Shown here piece after piece: positions 50,340 to 61,878 of a DNA stretch of 64,000 nt. Source of the stretch: Rusavskia elegans (lineage: Eukaryota; Ascomycota; Lecanoromycetes; Teloschistales; Teloschistaceae); assembly GCA_011316305.1 (NCBI GenBank), contig SAUG01000034.1:372001-436000 (forward strand), written 5' to 3'. The notes under the pieces are model-generated. The model worked only from the letters and a program-made list of their open reading frames with translations. It made no database searches and was not told where the DNA came from. The number at the start of each line of letters is the position of its first letter. Positions within the stretch are counted from its first letter, which is position 1. Position numbers and translations under genes: made by a program.

Positions 50340-50640
50340 TGTTTTATTTATTTTCTTGGTACCCGGTTAACCGTCGGTTCCGTAAGTAATTTACCGTAGT
50401 ATTAGTACGCTAGCGTTAGATACACGGTATAAAAACTAGTACCCCAGTCTAATTAACTTAAACTAAAGAATTATATAAAATTAACTCGAATCTATTCCGT
50501 AATACGCTCGTAGTATAAACTTCTATAGCTTACTTAAAATAGTAACAGAATTTTCGCAATATATATATCTTATAGTCGCTTTTTTTTCTTCTTTTACCAG
50601 TATCTTTACGTAATTACCACGGACTGACTTGACTTATACT
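50340..50640 (+). repeat. Dyad repeat, copy T
   Basis: About 300 bp matching the reverse complement of copy L from TTGGTACCCGGTTAACCGTC through a TTTTTTCTTCTTTTACCAG end near 50585-50610. The dyad here reads AACCGTCGGTT (50369-50379). More diverged than L and R. Confidence 0.65.
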
Positions 50641-50756
50641 ACGTATCTGACGTACGTATCTTCCGCAATAGCCTAGACTGTAGGCTGATATATATAGAAC
50701 CTCTACTAATAATACTAGATAACTACGATTATATCTTTCTAATTAAAAGAAATAGA

Positions 50757-51125
50757 GTACGAAATCGCTAAATTCGAGTTATTCGATAATATCGACCGAG
50801 TCCTCGCTAGTCCATCTACTATAACGGATATTAAATCCCGAGATCTATTAGTTCTAACTATAACGTTAAGATTTTATATTTTAAATCCGCCGGAGCCGTA
50901 TAGTTTTAGCGACCGTATTAAATTTCTAGTAGGGGCTTTTATCCTACTAGAATCCGAGCTAGCAGTCGTCGAGTATCTAGATAGGTTAGCAGGCCGTCTG
51001 GATTCGGGTACGACCGTAGACGAAGATAAATTAACGAGGATAAAAGATAGTATTACCGCCTAGTAGGTAGTCCTAGAGGCTATATTAGTAGTTTATAATC
51101 GTACGTATTTCGAAGTAGTATAAAG
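50757..51125 (+). pseudogene. Coding-like relic, about 120 codons, unknown family
   Basis: A plus frame is open from about 50757 to 51058, then meets two adjacent TAG codons that fit Gln-Gln, and continues to about 51125. It reads an acidic, Leu-rich helical-looking polypeptide including DIDRVLASPSTITDIKSRDL and LNPPEPYSFSDRIKFLVGAF. Composition is clearly less mutated than the copia copies. It converges on the hAT transposase relic and may be a second ORF of that element or a fragment of a captured host gene. I recognise no domain. Confidence 0.4.
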
Positions 51126-51329
51126 GAACTATAGAGGAGGAACAGTAATTAAATAGAGGATATAATAGAATAAAAACGATCAACGCTGTAAACCTTGCTT
51201 AACTGCTTTTTTTAACTGCGATTCCCGTTTCCTAGGTAGAACTCTATCCTCTAGTTCTACCCGGTTATATATATTTTATAGCTCCTTTAAAGTTTCTTCT
51301 ACTTTTAAATCTATAGTACGGTTATTGTA

Positions 51330-51813
51330 TTTAATTATTATTATCTGCTATATATACTCTAGAGTTATTTAGGCTCGATTTTATCGATAAACTTTCTTTA
51401 TAAAACTAAAAGTCCGCTCTATTTCTACTAAAGATATTAGGTAAATAAAAATACTACAAGCTATCTATATTAGTTTTAGAAAGTTTAAAATATTATTTTT
51501 CTAAAATATCTAATTTAGATTTTCCTCGGTAGTATTAGCGCGAAAATATCGATTAGCTTCGGAAATAGCTATTCGAAGATACTAGAATAATTAAAAAATA
51601 CTATTTAAAATAAATAAAATAGACTTTAGACTAATTAGTAAAGTCATAATATATTATCCTTTTATATTACTTTATTTCTTTCTATACGGTAGATTTTAGG
51701 CTTTAATAAATTGATAGGAGCCCTATAGTATTTAGTAAAGTATCTTTTAAACTCGTTCCGATATCTATTTTTATACCCTAAAAAGTCTTTTATTTTTTCG
51801 TTATTATTTTCTT
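51330..51813 (-). pseudogene. hAT transposase relic, C-terminal part
   Basis: On the minus strand a frame with only Gln/Trp-type stops ends in a stretch reading VEIERTFSFIKKVYR (about 51385-51430), followed by ITLEYI. This matches the hAT C-terminal dimerisation region, in which Ser-Val-Glu-Arg-x-Phe-Ser is the usual signature. Upstream it reads RIAISEANRYFRANTTEENL. The 10-kb element interrupts it at 51815, and the N-terminal remainder should lie at 61879 onward. Non-functional. Confidence 0.6.
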
Positions 51814-52040
51814 TACTTTAGGTGGCGCCTCTGTTCCAACCATGGCCTGTCAGCAGCATGCTGATATCATGCTTATTGTAATATTATATCAATAAGGCTC
51901 TAACAGGCCGTGCTAAACGAATATACCGCCTACGTTATATCCTATAAAATCTAATATATAAAAATATAGAATATTTTTAAAGATACGCAGTTAAATACTG
52001 CTGCCAGGTAATATCTGTAGAAACTATATAGCAGAAAATA

Positions 52041-54540
52041 TTATATTTTACTAGGATATTATATAGTCTCTAAGCCGCTGCCTAGTTACTATTCTTAACG
52101 TATTTAGCCTAATATATAATTAACAGGCTATAAACTATATACTATAACCTCGGTATATAGAATATATCTACCTAAAGTTTATTATCTTTTCCGCGCCCTT
52201 CCTAAAGTATCTAAAATAGATAATATTCAGATCTTTAAACGGTTATTATAGTATTTCGTCTGGCTAAAGTATATACGTAACCGTCTAGGTATTAGGGTAT
52301 TATATTATCGAGAGCAAACCCCAGCCACCTATACGTACCCTATCCGTAGTAAGTAGCAAAATATATTATACAGATAAATAAAGCCGATTATATAGATATA
52401 GAAAAGGCCTACTAAGCCTATACTCCAACCCTATTATCTAAACTATAACCTATAATCTCCTAGAGCTCCGATAAGAGTACTAGTAAAAGGAAGAAAATCT
52501 ATATTTATTTCTTAGCTTACGATAACGACGCCCCTAGTCTCTATCTTTTTAAATAGTATCGTTAATATCCTTATATCTTAATATTTTAATATAATTATCT
52601 ATACGAGTCTAATTACTACTTTAAAATCTACTTTAATACCTATAATAATCCGCAGGATTACTATTTTAGAGCTTTTCCGGAAGGTTGCCGATCTACGCCT
52701 AGTTATTATTATTATTAGGAAGAATATATTCGGCAGGGGTCTTCTTAGTACGCTTCGGCTTCTATATAACTCGAACTAAGTCTGTATTCGTAACCTTAAA
52801 GTATTCGGACTAAGCTATAACGTTAAATTAAGCTAGGATATTATCCCGGCTATATTTATAGTAGATAATAGTATTAGGATCCGCCTACTAATCTAGTATT
52901 AATTTAATCCTTACTATAAAGTTAATATAGATATCTAAAATATAATTATTCGGGTTAGTTTAAAAATATCTCGAAAATATTAAAATAAATATAGAAAGGA
53001 AGCAGTAGAATATACTCTGGAATATATAAGAGACTTTAATAGATAATATAGCAGTTTTAATAATATTAATAGCAGGCGGAGTAAAGTTAAAGATATATAT
53101 AAAAGAGGATAGAAAATAATATCTTATAAATTATAGACCTAGCTATTTATAATTTATAATTTAGGTAATAGTATTCGTATTATCTTCGGTAATATATTAC
53201 CGAACTTTTTCCTAAAATCTATTAGTACTAGACTTATTATATATAGATTAGATATAACTTTTACTATATTATCTATTAAAGTACGCTTCTAATTAAAAGT
53301 ATTCTAGTAGATTTTTATTTTACTTTTATTCTATTTCTAGTTAGTATTTTTAATTATAGAACTCTATACGCCGGTAATTAATTAGTATATAGGATTAAAG
53401 TTTAAATATAGAAGGAAATAAATACGATAATTATTCTATAATTCTATTAATTTCGCCTTTATATTATTAGTAAACTGTAAACGTCGTATTATATCGGCCG
53501 TATTATTTAGTTCTATAGGTACTTACTTCTTTTTTTTCTTATTAGATTTCTTAAATATAGTTAGCGACCTTTATTAATTATTATTTCTTAGTTTAGCGTC
53601 TAGACCGCCGAGCGTAGAAATAGACTATAATATATATTAGCGGAAATATACTATTATTAGGTTAGCGGATAAAGAATATTATATAGTTTAATAGGGGCTA
53701 GAAAGGCTACCGATAGGAGTAGATATCCTATAGGCTCGAGATTTCTAAGCGGTAGGGAGACTTTAATATATACCCGAAGTATTAGGAAGAACCTTAGTAA
53801 CAGGCTTAATTTAAGATACTTTTCTAGAGTTTAGGGCTTTATTAGATATCTTCGAAGTAATAATATATTTAGACGAAAGCCTAGGATTTCTCTTCGATAG
53901 ACTTGGAAAATTATACTCCTGGTTATTAGATAGCTCTTTAGTACTGCTAATATCGACGTAATCTCTTATCTAGGTCTATATAGTACCTAGGTAGAGTTAG
54001 GGTTAAAATAAAGGCAGTTTTATCCTCTTAGGCGTCGAGATCTATAACTAACTTTCGGTTACTCTTTTCTTCCCTTTCTACAGGAGGGCAAGATACTACG
54101 TCTAGAGGTTATTATTATCCTTATTTTCCTCTCGGGAACGCCGACGGGGTATATTAGTAGATCGAGCTATAATAATAAAGTAAGAGAAAATAGCTTCGAA
54201 AAGGTAAGCCGAACGGTAGTAATCTCGATCTCGAATACTAATAATAAGGACAGGAAGCTAGAAATACGGATAATAATACTAAAAAACTTAATTAACGAAT
54301 ATATATTTTAAAGGGAAAGTAGCTATAATAAATATAGGCTATTAACGGTAGACTTTAGATAACTTTAAAAGCTTTATAATATTAAGGAAAGAGCGGCGAT
54401 ATATAGGTTAAAACGCTAGAGAATTAGATAGGAAACCCTACCTTACTAAAGTAAGCTAAGGCCGACCCTGCGAATATATCCTAAATACTATAGGGAACCT
54501 TTTATATATTCTGGAATACTACTAATTTAATACGTATCGC
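52041..54540 (+). pseudogene. Long coding-like frame of the 10-kb element, unknown
   Basis: A single plus frame from about 52041 to 54540 can be followed with stops that are nearly all TAA/TAG (Gln-type) and with CG-containing codons kept (for example SRERRRGILVDRAIIIK near 54110). I recognise no domain and other frames are not clearly worse in places, so both frame and strand are uncertain. Position upstream of the transposase suggests an accessory protein of the transposon. Confidence 0.3.
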
Positions 54541-55399
54541 CTTTTTTTACTATAGTAATTGGAGGTTATCTATATAGTATTAAATCTTAAAATTCTACTC
54601 TTTTACCGATAATCTTTATAGTATCTATCGTTGCTTATCGGTATATTATAGTACTTAGGATCCTTATAGGATTTTCGACCTACCTATAGATAGTCCCCTT
54701 TACCTAAAGGTTACCCGAGGGTTACTAAGGCTTTTTAAGCTAATTATATACGGCGCTAGCGAGGTTATATAGCGCCAGTAAGGTTAGTAGCGGTACGGCT
54801 ATATAGCGGCTAGATTTAGGATTTTTATATCTCGGATTTTTATATTTTAAGAACTATCCTACCTAACCTTTATTATTTTAGCGCCTCTTTCTACGAGCCC
54901 TAGTATCTCCTCTCGATATTCCCCTTAATACTCTACCGCCCTAGCTTCCCTTTCTAAAACCTTAAAGAATACTAGGTACTATCTACCCTTTTAGAAGAAT
55001 TAAAATAAGTATACTAATAATTATTATAACCCTCTAAAAGATTATTTTTTTTTATTAGTAGATAGATCTATTTTAGCTTTTCTCTTCCTTTTAGCTATAG
55101 TCCGTAATATCCTGCTATCGGTACGCTAACGCTATCTATAATTATATAATTTATTATTATCCGGCTTAACCTCCTAGCTCCGTAATCTAGGACAGCCTAT
55201 ATAAAAGCGAAGGCGGTTTATAAAGTAGTTATCGTAAGTATAGTATATACCGTTACTATAAAAAAGATTTCTATAGCGGCTAAATCGATAGGATAAAAAG
55301 GATAAAGAGGATAAGGATAACCTATTATTAGCTATAGATAAGGAGAATATTCGTCTATATACTAATATCGCGACTAAATTATTTATAAATCTCTTCTAT
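54541..55399. other. Interval between the two coding-like parts of the 10-kb element
   Basis: Mixed pyrimidine-rich sequence. No frame could be supported; it may hold introns or the start of the transposase. Confidence 0.35.
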
Positions 55400-58300
55400 C
55401 TTATATTAGGATTATACTGATTCTATATATAGAGCGCTATATCTATAACTAATAAACTCTTTAAAGCTATCGAGAAAGTACTAGCCGATAACTATTTTAT
55501 TAATACTTTAAACGACTATAGTAATAATAAAGATTACCTAGAATTTATAGAAGTAGAAGAGTTCCTAGTAGAGCTTAAAGATATACTTTTACCAGAATCT
55601 ATACTACCGTAACAGGATAATTTTTATAAAGAATATAAGGCCGATAATACCGATAATAATAATACCGAAAATATTACTTAATTTAAAATAATAGAAGCCG
55701 AGTAGGGATTATTTCCTATATATAGGAGTTCTACTACTATAATTCTAGATAATTTTGAAAAGATTCTCTATACTCGGTTAAAGATACTATTATTATAATT
55801 TAAGATAGCCTTCGCGATATAATATTAGATTACCGGGATTACAGGCTATTAGTATATCTATTTAATAGAGGTTTTTAATCTATTAGACGATCTTAATAAA
55901 ATTTATAGTTTTCTTCGATCGGTCGCGATACTTAAAAAGTATTTTAAAGGGTAGTTTCTACTCTTACCGTTACGGCGGCGTATCTTTAAACTTAGGCTAG
56001 AAAAACTGCCTACTATAACGCCTGTCGAAAAATAATAGAAAAAAAAGATAGGGAAGTTATTTATAGGCTTTTAAACGTTTATATATTTCTTTAATCCGGT
56101 TAAATTTTTCCGAATTATACTTTTATTTTAATAATTTAGGAATAAGATATATATTAGTATAGAATATTTTATTAATATCCTATCCGAACTCTATTATTTT
56201 ATAGTTTGGTTTATATCTATTTATTTATATTCTAGGGAATTCGCTAGATATTCTAATAGTGCTTCTATCTTTCTATCGGATATAGTCTCTTTACGATATT
56301 TAGATAGGTTTTATTTATACTAGCTAGCGTCTCGACTATACTTTAGCCGCGTATTTATAGTTAGGAAGAATTTCGTTAAAGGCGTTACTAGTTTAATTTT
56401 CCTTTATATTTAAAAGCTTTATAATAGCGCTTCCTTTACGATCAGTCGAAAGCTTAACCCCCTATATCCAGAATATTAATCTAAGGAATTATTTCTAGCC
56501 GAAAAGAATTTCTACTATATATCGCCTAAGTATATTATAGGTAGAATTCGAAATATTTATTTCGATTATCGCTTTAAAGGGCCTACTATAAAGTTATTAG
56601 TTAAATATATCGCTTAATTAGTCGTTTATAATACTATTATTCTATTAATAATTTAATTAAATCTTCTATAGCTATTATCGTTAATCTAAAGAGAATTAGA
56701 ATTAGTAATATATAGGCGCCTATAACTAGAGCTTTTCTCGTTTTAAAGAAGTTTATTTATACCTTTATTAACTTTTATAGATATATTCGGGGTATACCGT
56801 AATATATATAGGTCTTTAATAGGAATTTATATTACTATTATAGCTTTAGATTAGCGAGAAAGGAAGAGGAAAGCTAATATATTTCTACTTAATATATATT
56901 TTTTTTATCTTTTTATCGTTTAACCTATTTAAATATATCGAGATATACTAACGATTATTTAGCCTTAGGACTTTATACTAGTAACTTTATAGACGTTATT
57001 TAAATACTACAGCCTAGTCTTTGTCGTTTCGATAAAGGAATTATTCTGCCGATTAATAGTTAAAATACCCTAGTCTATATATATATAATAGTATTTATAG
57101 ATATTTAGTACCTGGCGATTAAAAAGAATCGCTATATAACCGTTCGCTAATTATTCTATAGCCGATATACTATAGTAATATAATAATTCTGCTATAATAT
57201 TACTACTAGCGAATAGGGGTTATTCTAAATACTTTATTACTAAAAATAAAAGAGCCGATTTAACTTTCGATATATATTTTAATAGGCAGACTTATTATAG
57301 AATTTTAAATAAATATAAAAAAGGCGATAAATTAAAACAGGCTAGTAAAATTAAAGGTAATATTTACTTTAATAGCTTTAGGATAAGAGCCGAATAGATT
57401 CCTTTAATTTATATTACTTTGTTACTTAATCTAATACGGAGTCGCCTATTTAACGCTATATATTCCGAATATACTAATATTTCGAAATAATTTTAGAAGG
57501 TTAATATCTATTATTCGTTTATCTAAGATATTTTAAAATACTAATTACTATTTAGTTACTTTTCGAGGCTATTTTTACCCTTTAAGCCTAGTACGAGTAC
57601 TACTATAAACTACACTGTTTTCCCTTCCTATTATTATAGGCTAAGCTATAATCGCTTTTCTATTACTTCCAGAGTTATAGAATATAGGAATATACCTGCT
57701 TATCTATTATTAATCCCCTCCTTTTCTATACTTAGCTAAAATTCGAATATATTAAGCCTTATTATATCGAAGCTTTAAAAGCTACTATAGTTAAGCGTTT
57801 TGGTTTTAACGCTATCGATTATATTATCTACTACTATAGTAATATTGCCAGGAATAATACTATTATTTTAGCTCTAGAAATTCGCCCTATAGACCGTCCT
57901 AACCTCGATTAGTATATTAAAGAAAATAGGAAATTATTTTAGAGACTTTTCGAATACGCTATTCTAGTCCTTACCCTAATATTTCGCCGCGGAATAACCC
58001 CTATATCTTATCGACTAGCGATACCCCTACTCCTATTTTATTAAGATTCTATTAATTTTCGCGACAAGCTAAACTAGGCTGACTATAATAAAGAAACTCT
58101 TTTATAAATCGACTAGCTTAGTAAGACTTTTATTATTAATAGTAATACCTTAAAAAAAGCTAAAATATTCTTTAATACCTAAAGTCGCCCTAATATATAT
58201 ATTACTCTTTATTATATAGATATTACTACTAAATACGCTACCCTAAATAATATTATAATATTTATAGGCGAGGATAAATATTAGTATATTTTCTAGTATT

Positions 58301-59400
58301 TACGTACTTCCTTATTACTTACTAGATATTACTATTTTAATATTTATCTAGTTTTCGTAAAGATATAAATACTTTTAAACTATCGGCTAATTCTAATAGT
58401 AGCTATAAATTAGAAGTCCTAAAGACTAATAAATATAATATTATTAAACCCCTATTCTAAAAAGAAAGCGCGTAGTAATATTTTAGATTTATTTTTATAG
58501 GCTCCTACGAGACGGAGCCGATATTAATATAAAGTATTACAGCTATTTACTAGCGCTATTTATTACTTCTAAACGTATTACTATCTATTTTAGAATAGGG
58601 AGAAGCAGATATAGAAATTAAAGAAGTAAAGGTAAGAATAGTTAAAAATAAAAAGTATTAAAAACTACTAGCTATCGGAGTATTAAAAGCGGGCTATATA
58701 AAGCGGAACTATAGATAGCCGATTAGATTAAACGCTACTATAATAGATATCGATTTTTTTCTACTTTTATAAAAGGTATACGATTAGGAGTATAATAAGC
58801 TATATATTACTCTATCTAACGCGCGTATATAGTAGTTTTCGAAGTTTAATTTTATAGACCTATAAATTATTTTATTTATTAGATATTTTCTCTATTAGAA
58901 TTTCCTATCCTATAGTTAAGGTTTAGAGGTCGCTATTAAAGTAAAAGTATATAGGTAAAAGTATACGCTAATATTTATTTAATAAGTCCTAATATCGCGT
59001 TATATCTAAAGTTAGAGATTTTAATACTACCTATAAATAACTTAGATATATCGATAGGATCTTTTTATATAATTATTTAAATACTTATCGGATATTATTT
59101 ATTTAGATAATAATAGTCGAGGGTTTTAGCGAGGAATACTAGGATCCCGTCCTATAAGTCCCGTATATAAAGCTATCTAAAATAGTTAATATTATAGGAC
59201 TACCGGGTATAGGCTCGAAGAAGAACTATATTATCCTTATACGCCGGCGGAAAAAGGATAGAGAAGATATCTTAAAGTATAGCGGTAATACTCTTCTTCT
59301 ATATTACGATTTCGATATTTAATTTATATAGATACCCCGTCTAATAGTTCGTATTTTATATATTTCCTAGGCCCTATATTTCCTCCCTATCGGCGAAGTA
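55400..59400 (+). pseudogene. TNP2-like (CACTA/EnSpm-type) transposase relic of the 10-kb element
   Basis: Plus strand, about 1300 codons with RIP stops. Visible blocks: an acidic N-terminal part (EFIEVEEFLVELKDILLP near 55540-55600); YRSSTTIIL near 55723; RSLIGIYITIIALD followed by an RKRKANIFLL block near 56812-56890; ADLTFDIYFNRQTYYRIL near 57254-57310; LIRSRLFNAIYSEYTNISK near 57430-57490; and a C-terminal IVNIIGLPGIGSKKNYIILI near 59185-59245. The order resembles fungal TNP2-type transposases as I remember them. The catalytic acidic residues cannot be assigned safely after mutation. It is colinear with X2 (22950-26540). Confidence 0.55.
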
Positions 59401-59549
59401 ATAAATTAAAAAGATACTTTATAGGGTAATCGGGTTTCGTCGTTATAAGAATTATTATTATATATAAGATATCTATCTATATTTCCTGTACGTTCAATAT
59501 ATTTAATATTACTAAATATCTTAACCTATAAACTTTTAATCTATAAACT

Positions 59550-61560
59550 CTTAATCTATAGACTTTTCTAGAAGTATAGGAAATTTTTATTATAGGGAGT
59601 AGAAATAAATATATATTATACCTTCTATCTTTTTTACTATATTCTTTCTTCTACTAGCCGACGAGTACCCTTAAGTATTTATCTACGTCTATCTAGTACT
59701 GCTTAATACCTCGTATATATATATTATATATATAGAATATATATTTAAATAAGCTATAAGTAAGGCTTTTCTATATAATTTTCTTAAGTAATTCTTAAGC
59801 TTATTCTTCCTATCGGCTATAACCCTAGACCTATCGATAAAGAATCTAATAGAGCCTTTTAAAAAGGTAATTTAAAATATATCGATACTACTAGCTAATA
59901 ATAGGGAGTACCGCGGTATAAATTATATAGAGATAGCGATATATAAAATATAGGTAATAGCGATAACGAGGTACTTTAGCGACGATAACGAGATATAGGA
60001 GATAAGTTACTTTTCGATATATCCGTTATAATTATTAAAATATCGTATAACTAATCTAAAATATAGGGTTTTTTCTTAAAATACTATCCTTATAGCTCTA
60101 ATCTTACCGAAATTTTATTACTATAGATATATATTATAAATATCGAAAATTATATACTAATATTCTTTTATTAATATTTTCTATAGGATATATCGCCCGA
60201 TTACGAATTAATATAATATATTATACTTCTTCTAGCGCGTTAGAATAGAGCTAGCTACCCGGGTTTACTACCTAGTTATTATATAGCTAGGCCCCCTCGC
60301 GCTATCGTTAGATACCCGGCGGCTATCGAATATATATAGCTATATAAGGCGTTTAGATTTAATAGAAAGTAGTAAGATTATTATAGCTTTCCTATAGCTA
60401 TCTGGTTATCTTTTTCTATTTCCTTTCCTCCTTCCTCTTCCGCCCCGTCCTTCCCCCTTCTCTTTCTCTTCCTCCTTCTTCTTCTTCTTCTTCTTTAGCT
60501 TCTTCCTTAATATCTATTATTCTCTTCGGATTATTCTAAAATATTATAGAATAATATAATAATCGGATATAAAAATAGATTTTCTTAAAAAATAGTTTAG
60601 CTCTTTTTTAGATATTTTCTTCCTTCTAAGCCTCTTTCCGTATATTATATTATTATTATAACTACTACTATCTATTATACACTTAAAAATATCCTTAGGC
60701 CTCGGCTTTTAAATATACTAATATATATATAGAATCCGTAGGCAGCGATAATAATAATAATAAGTACGGTAGAGGAGTAGAGTATATATCGAGTACTAAA
60801 ATAGCGTAATATAGCTAATATATTTATAGCGATTAATATATATAGAAGAATAAAAATAGGATATATTACCCCCTCTTCCGAGCTTTAAATAAAACGGTAC
60901 TAATAATATCTTATAAATAAATTCCTAGCGTAAAAGTTTATATAGCGAGTAGTATATACCGATTTCTATTCCTAATTCTAATTATTATCTTATATTTCTA
61001 GAGAAACTAATACTTAACCGCTTTTCTATACAGAATCCTATATATAACGAGAATATTAGATATCGTAGTAAAGATAAACAGTATCAGATGTATCTTTACC
61101 GGGGTAAAGCTAATTCCTAAATTCCTCTATTACTAATAGAATTATTATCCGATAATACGTATAGATATTCCGATACTATATAAGAGTATTAGCTATAAAA
61201 TTTATAGTTCGTTCTCTATCCTAATAGCTTTATTCTAGTAACGCGTTAACGAGCGGAGGAGATCTGCCTAATAGATATAAGGAATTTAATTCAAGTAATT
61301 ATATATATAGGAGGGACAATAGATAGAGGTTTATAATATTTATTATAATAGTATTTAATAGTATAGAAGTAATAAGATTTCTAGACGTAGCCGATATATC
61401 TCCTAGAGTAGTATAAAATTTATAACGGTAGTAAAAGTTCGAGATATACGGAAGGTACTTAAATAGATATATAGGAGGTATTATATTATAATTTAGAATA
61501 ATATAAATACTACCTTTCAACTTTATTATAATATTTGAAAAGCGTACTATAGGTACTATT
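59550..61560 (-). pseudogene. Coding-like relic on the minus strand of the 10-kb element, unknown
   Basis: The right 2 kb has a long pyrimidine tract (60411-60512). On the minus strand this would encode a Glu/Lys/Arg-rich segment. Flanking minus-strand frames have mostly Gln-type stops (for example about 59750-60300). A 73-codon open frame at 61299-61520 (Ile/Leu/Tyr-rich) is probably a RIP-generated remnant rather than an intact gene. No domain recognised. Confidence 0.3.
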
Positions 61561-61878
61561 AAGGGCGAATAAACTTTAAATTAACTCTATATAATTTAAA
61601 ATATAATATTTTCGCGTAATAGTTTATTATAAGGAATCTTTCTATAGCCGCGATATAGATATAATATTAAAATCTCGTCGCTTTTAATATATATTTATAG
61701 CAGTATCCCGTCGCGGTAAAATATAAAGTATTATAAGATATATATTAACAGATATTATAGCGTATATTATATCCGTATTACCTATACTCGACATTTTTCA
61801 CTATATCATATTGTACAGAATATAATATAGAGAGGCTGCTAACAGGCTGTCTAGATATATAAGAGGCCGCCTAAGGTA

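Larger units (their letters stand above)
51816..61876 (+). mobile_element. TNP2-like DNA transposon, 10.06 kb, likely autonomous relative of the TIR-800 elements
   Basis: Left end CTTTAGGTGGCGCCTCT and right end (reverse complement) CCTTAGGCGGCCTCTT form imperfect inverted termini, flanked by TA (51814-51815 and 61877-61878). The last 100 bp, including TTACCTATACTCGACATTTTT, match the right subterminal part of the 0.8-kb elements at 993-1795, 2934-3734 and 3869-12316. It contains a transposase relic (55400-59400) and coding-like stretches on both sides. It inserted into a hAT transposase relic. All frames are broken by RIP-type stops. Confidence 0.8.

Noticed and set aside
55400..59400. Starship captain (DUF3435 tyrosine recombinase) relic
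   Set aside because: Considered because of the large element size, but the block order fits a TNP2-type transposase, and the element has inverted termini with a TA duplication, unlike Starships.
60411..60512. Pyrimidine tract as a functional regulatory element
   Set aside because: More simply explained as coding for an acidic/basic low-complexity stretch on the minus strand or as simple sequence; no supporting context.
61299..61520. Open frame of 73 codons on the minus strand as an independent gene
   Set aside because: Ile/Leu/Tyr-rich product typical of RIPped DNA, inside the 10-kb transposon, without a recognisable domain. At most a fragment of that element's coding relic.
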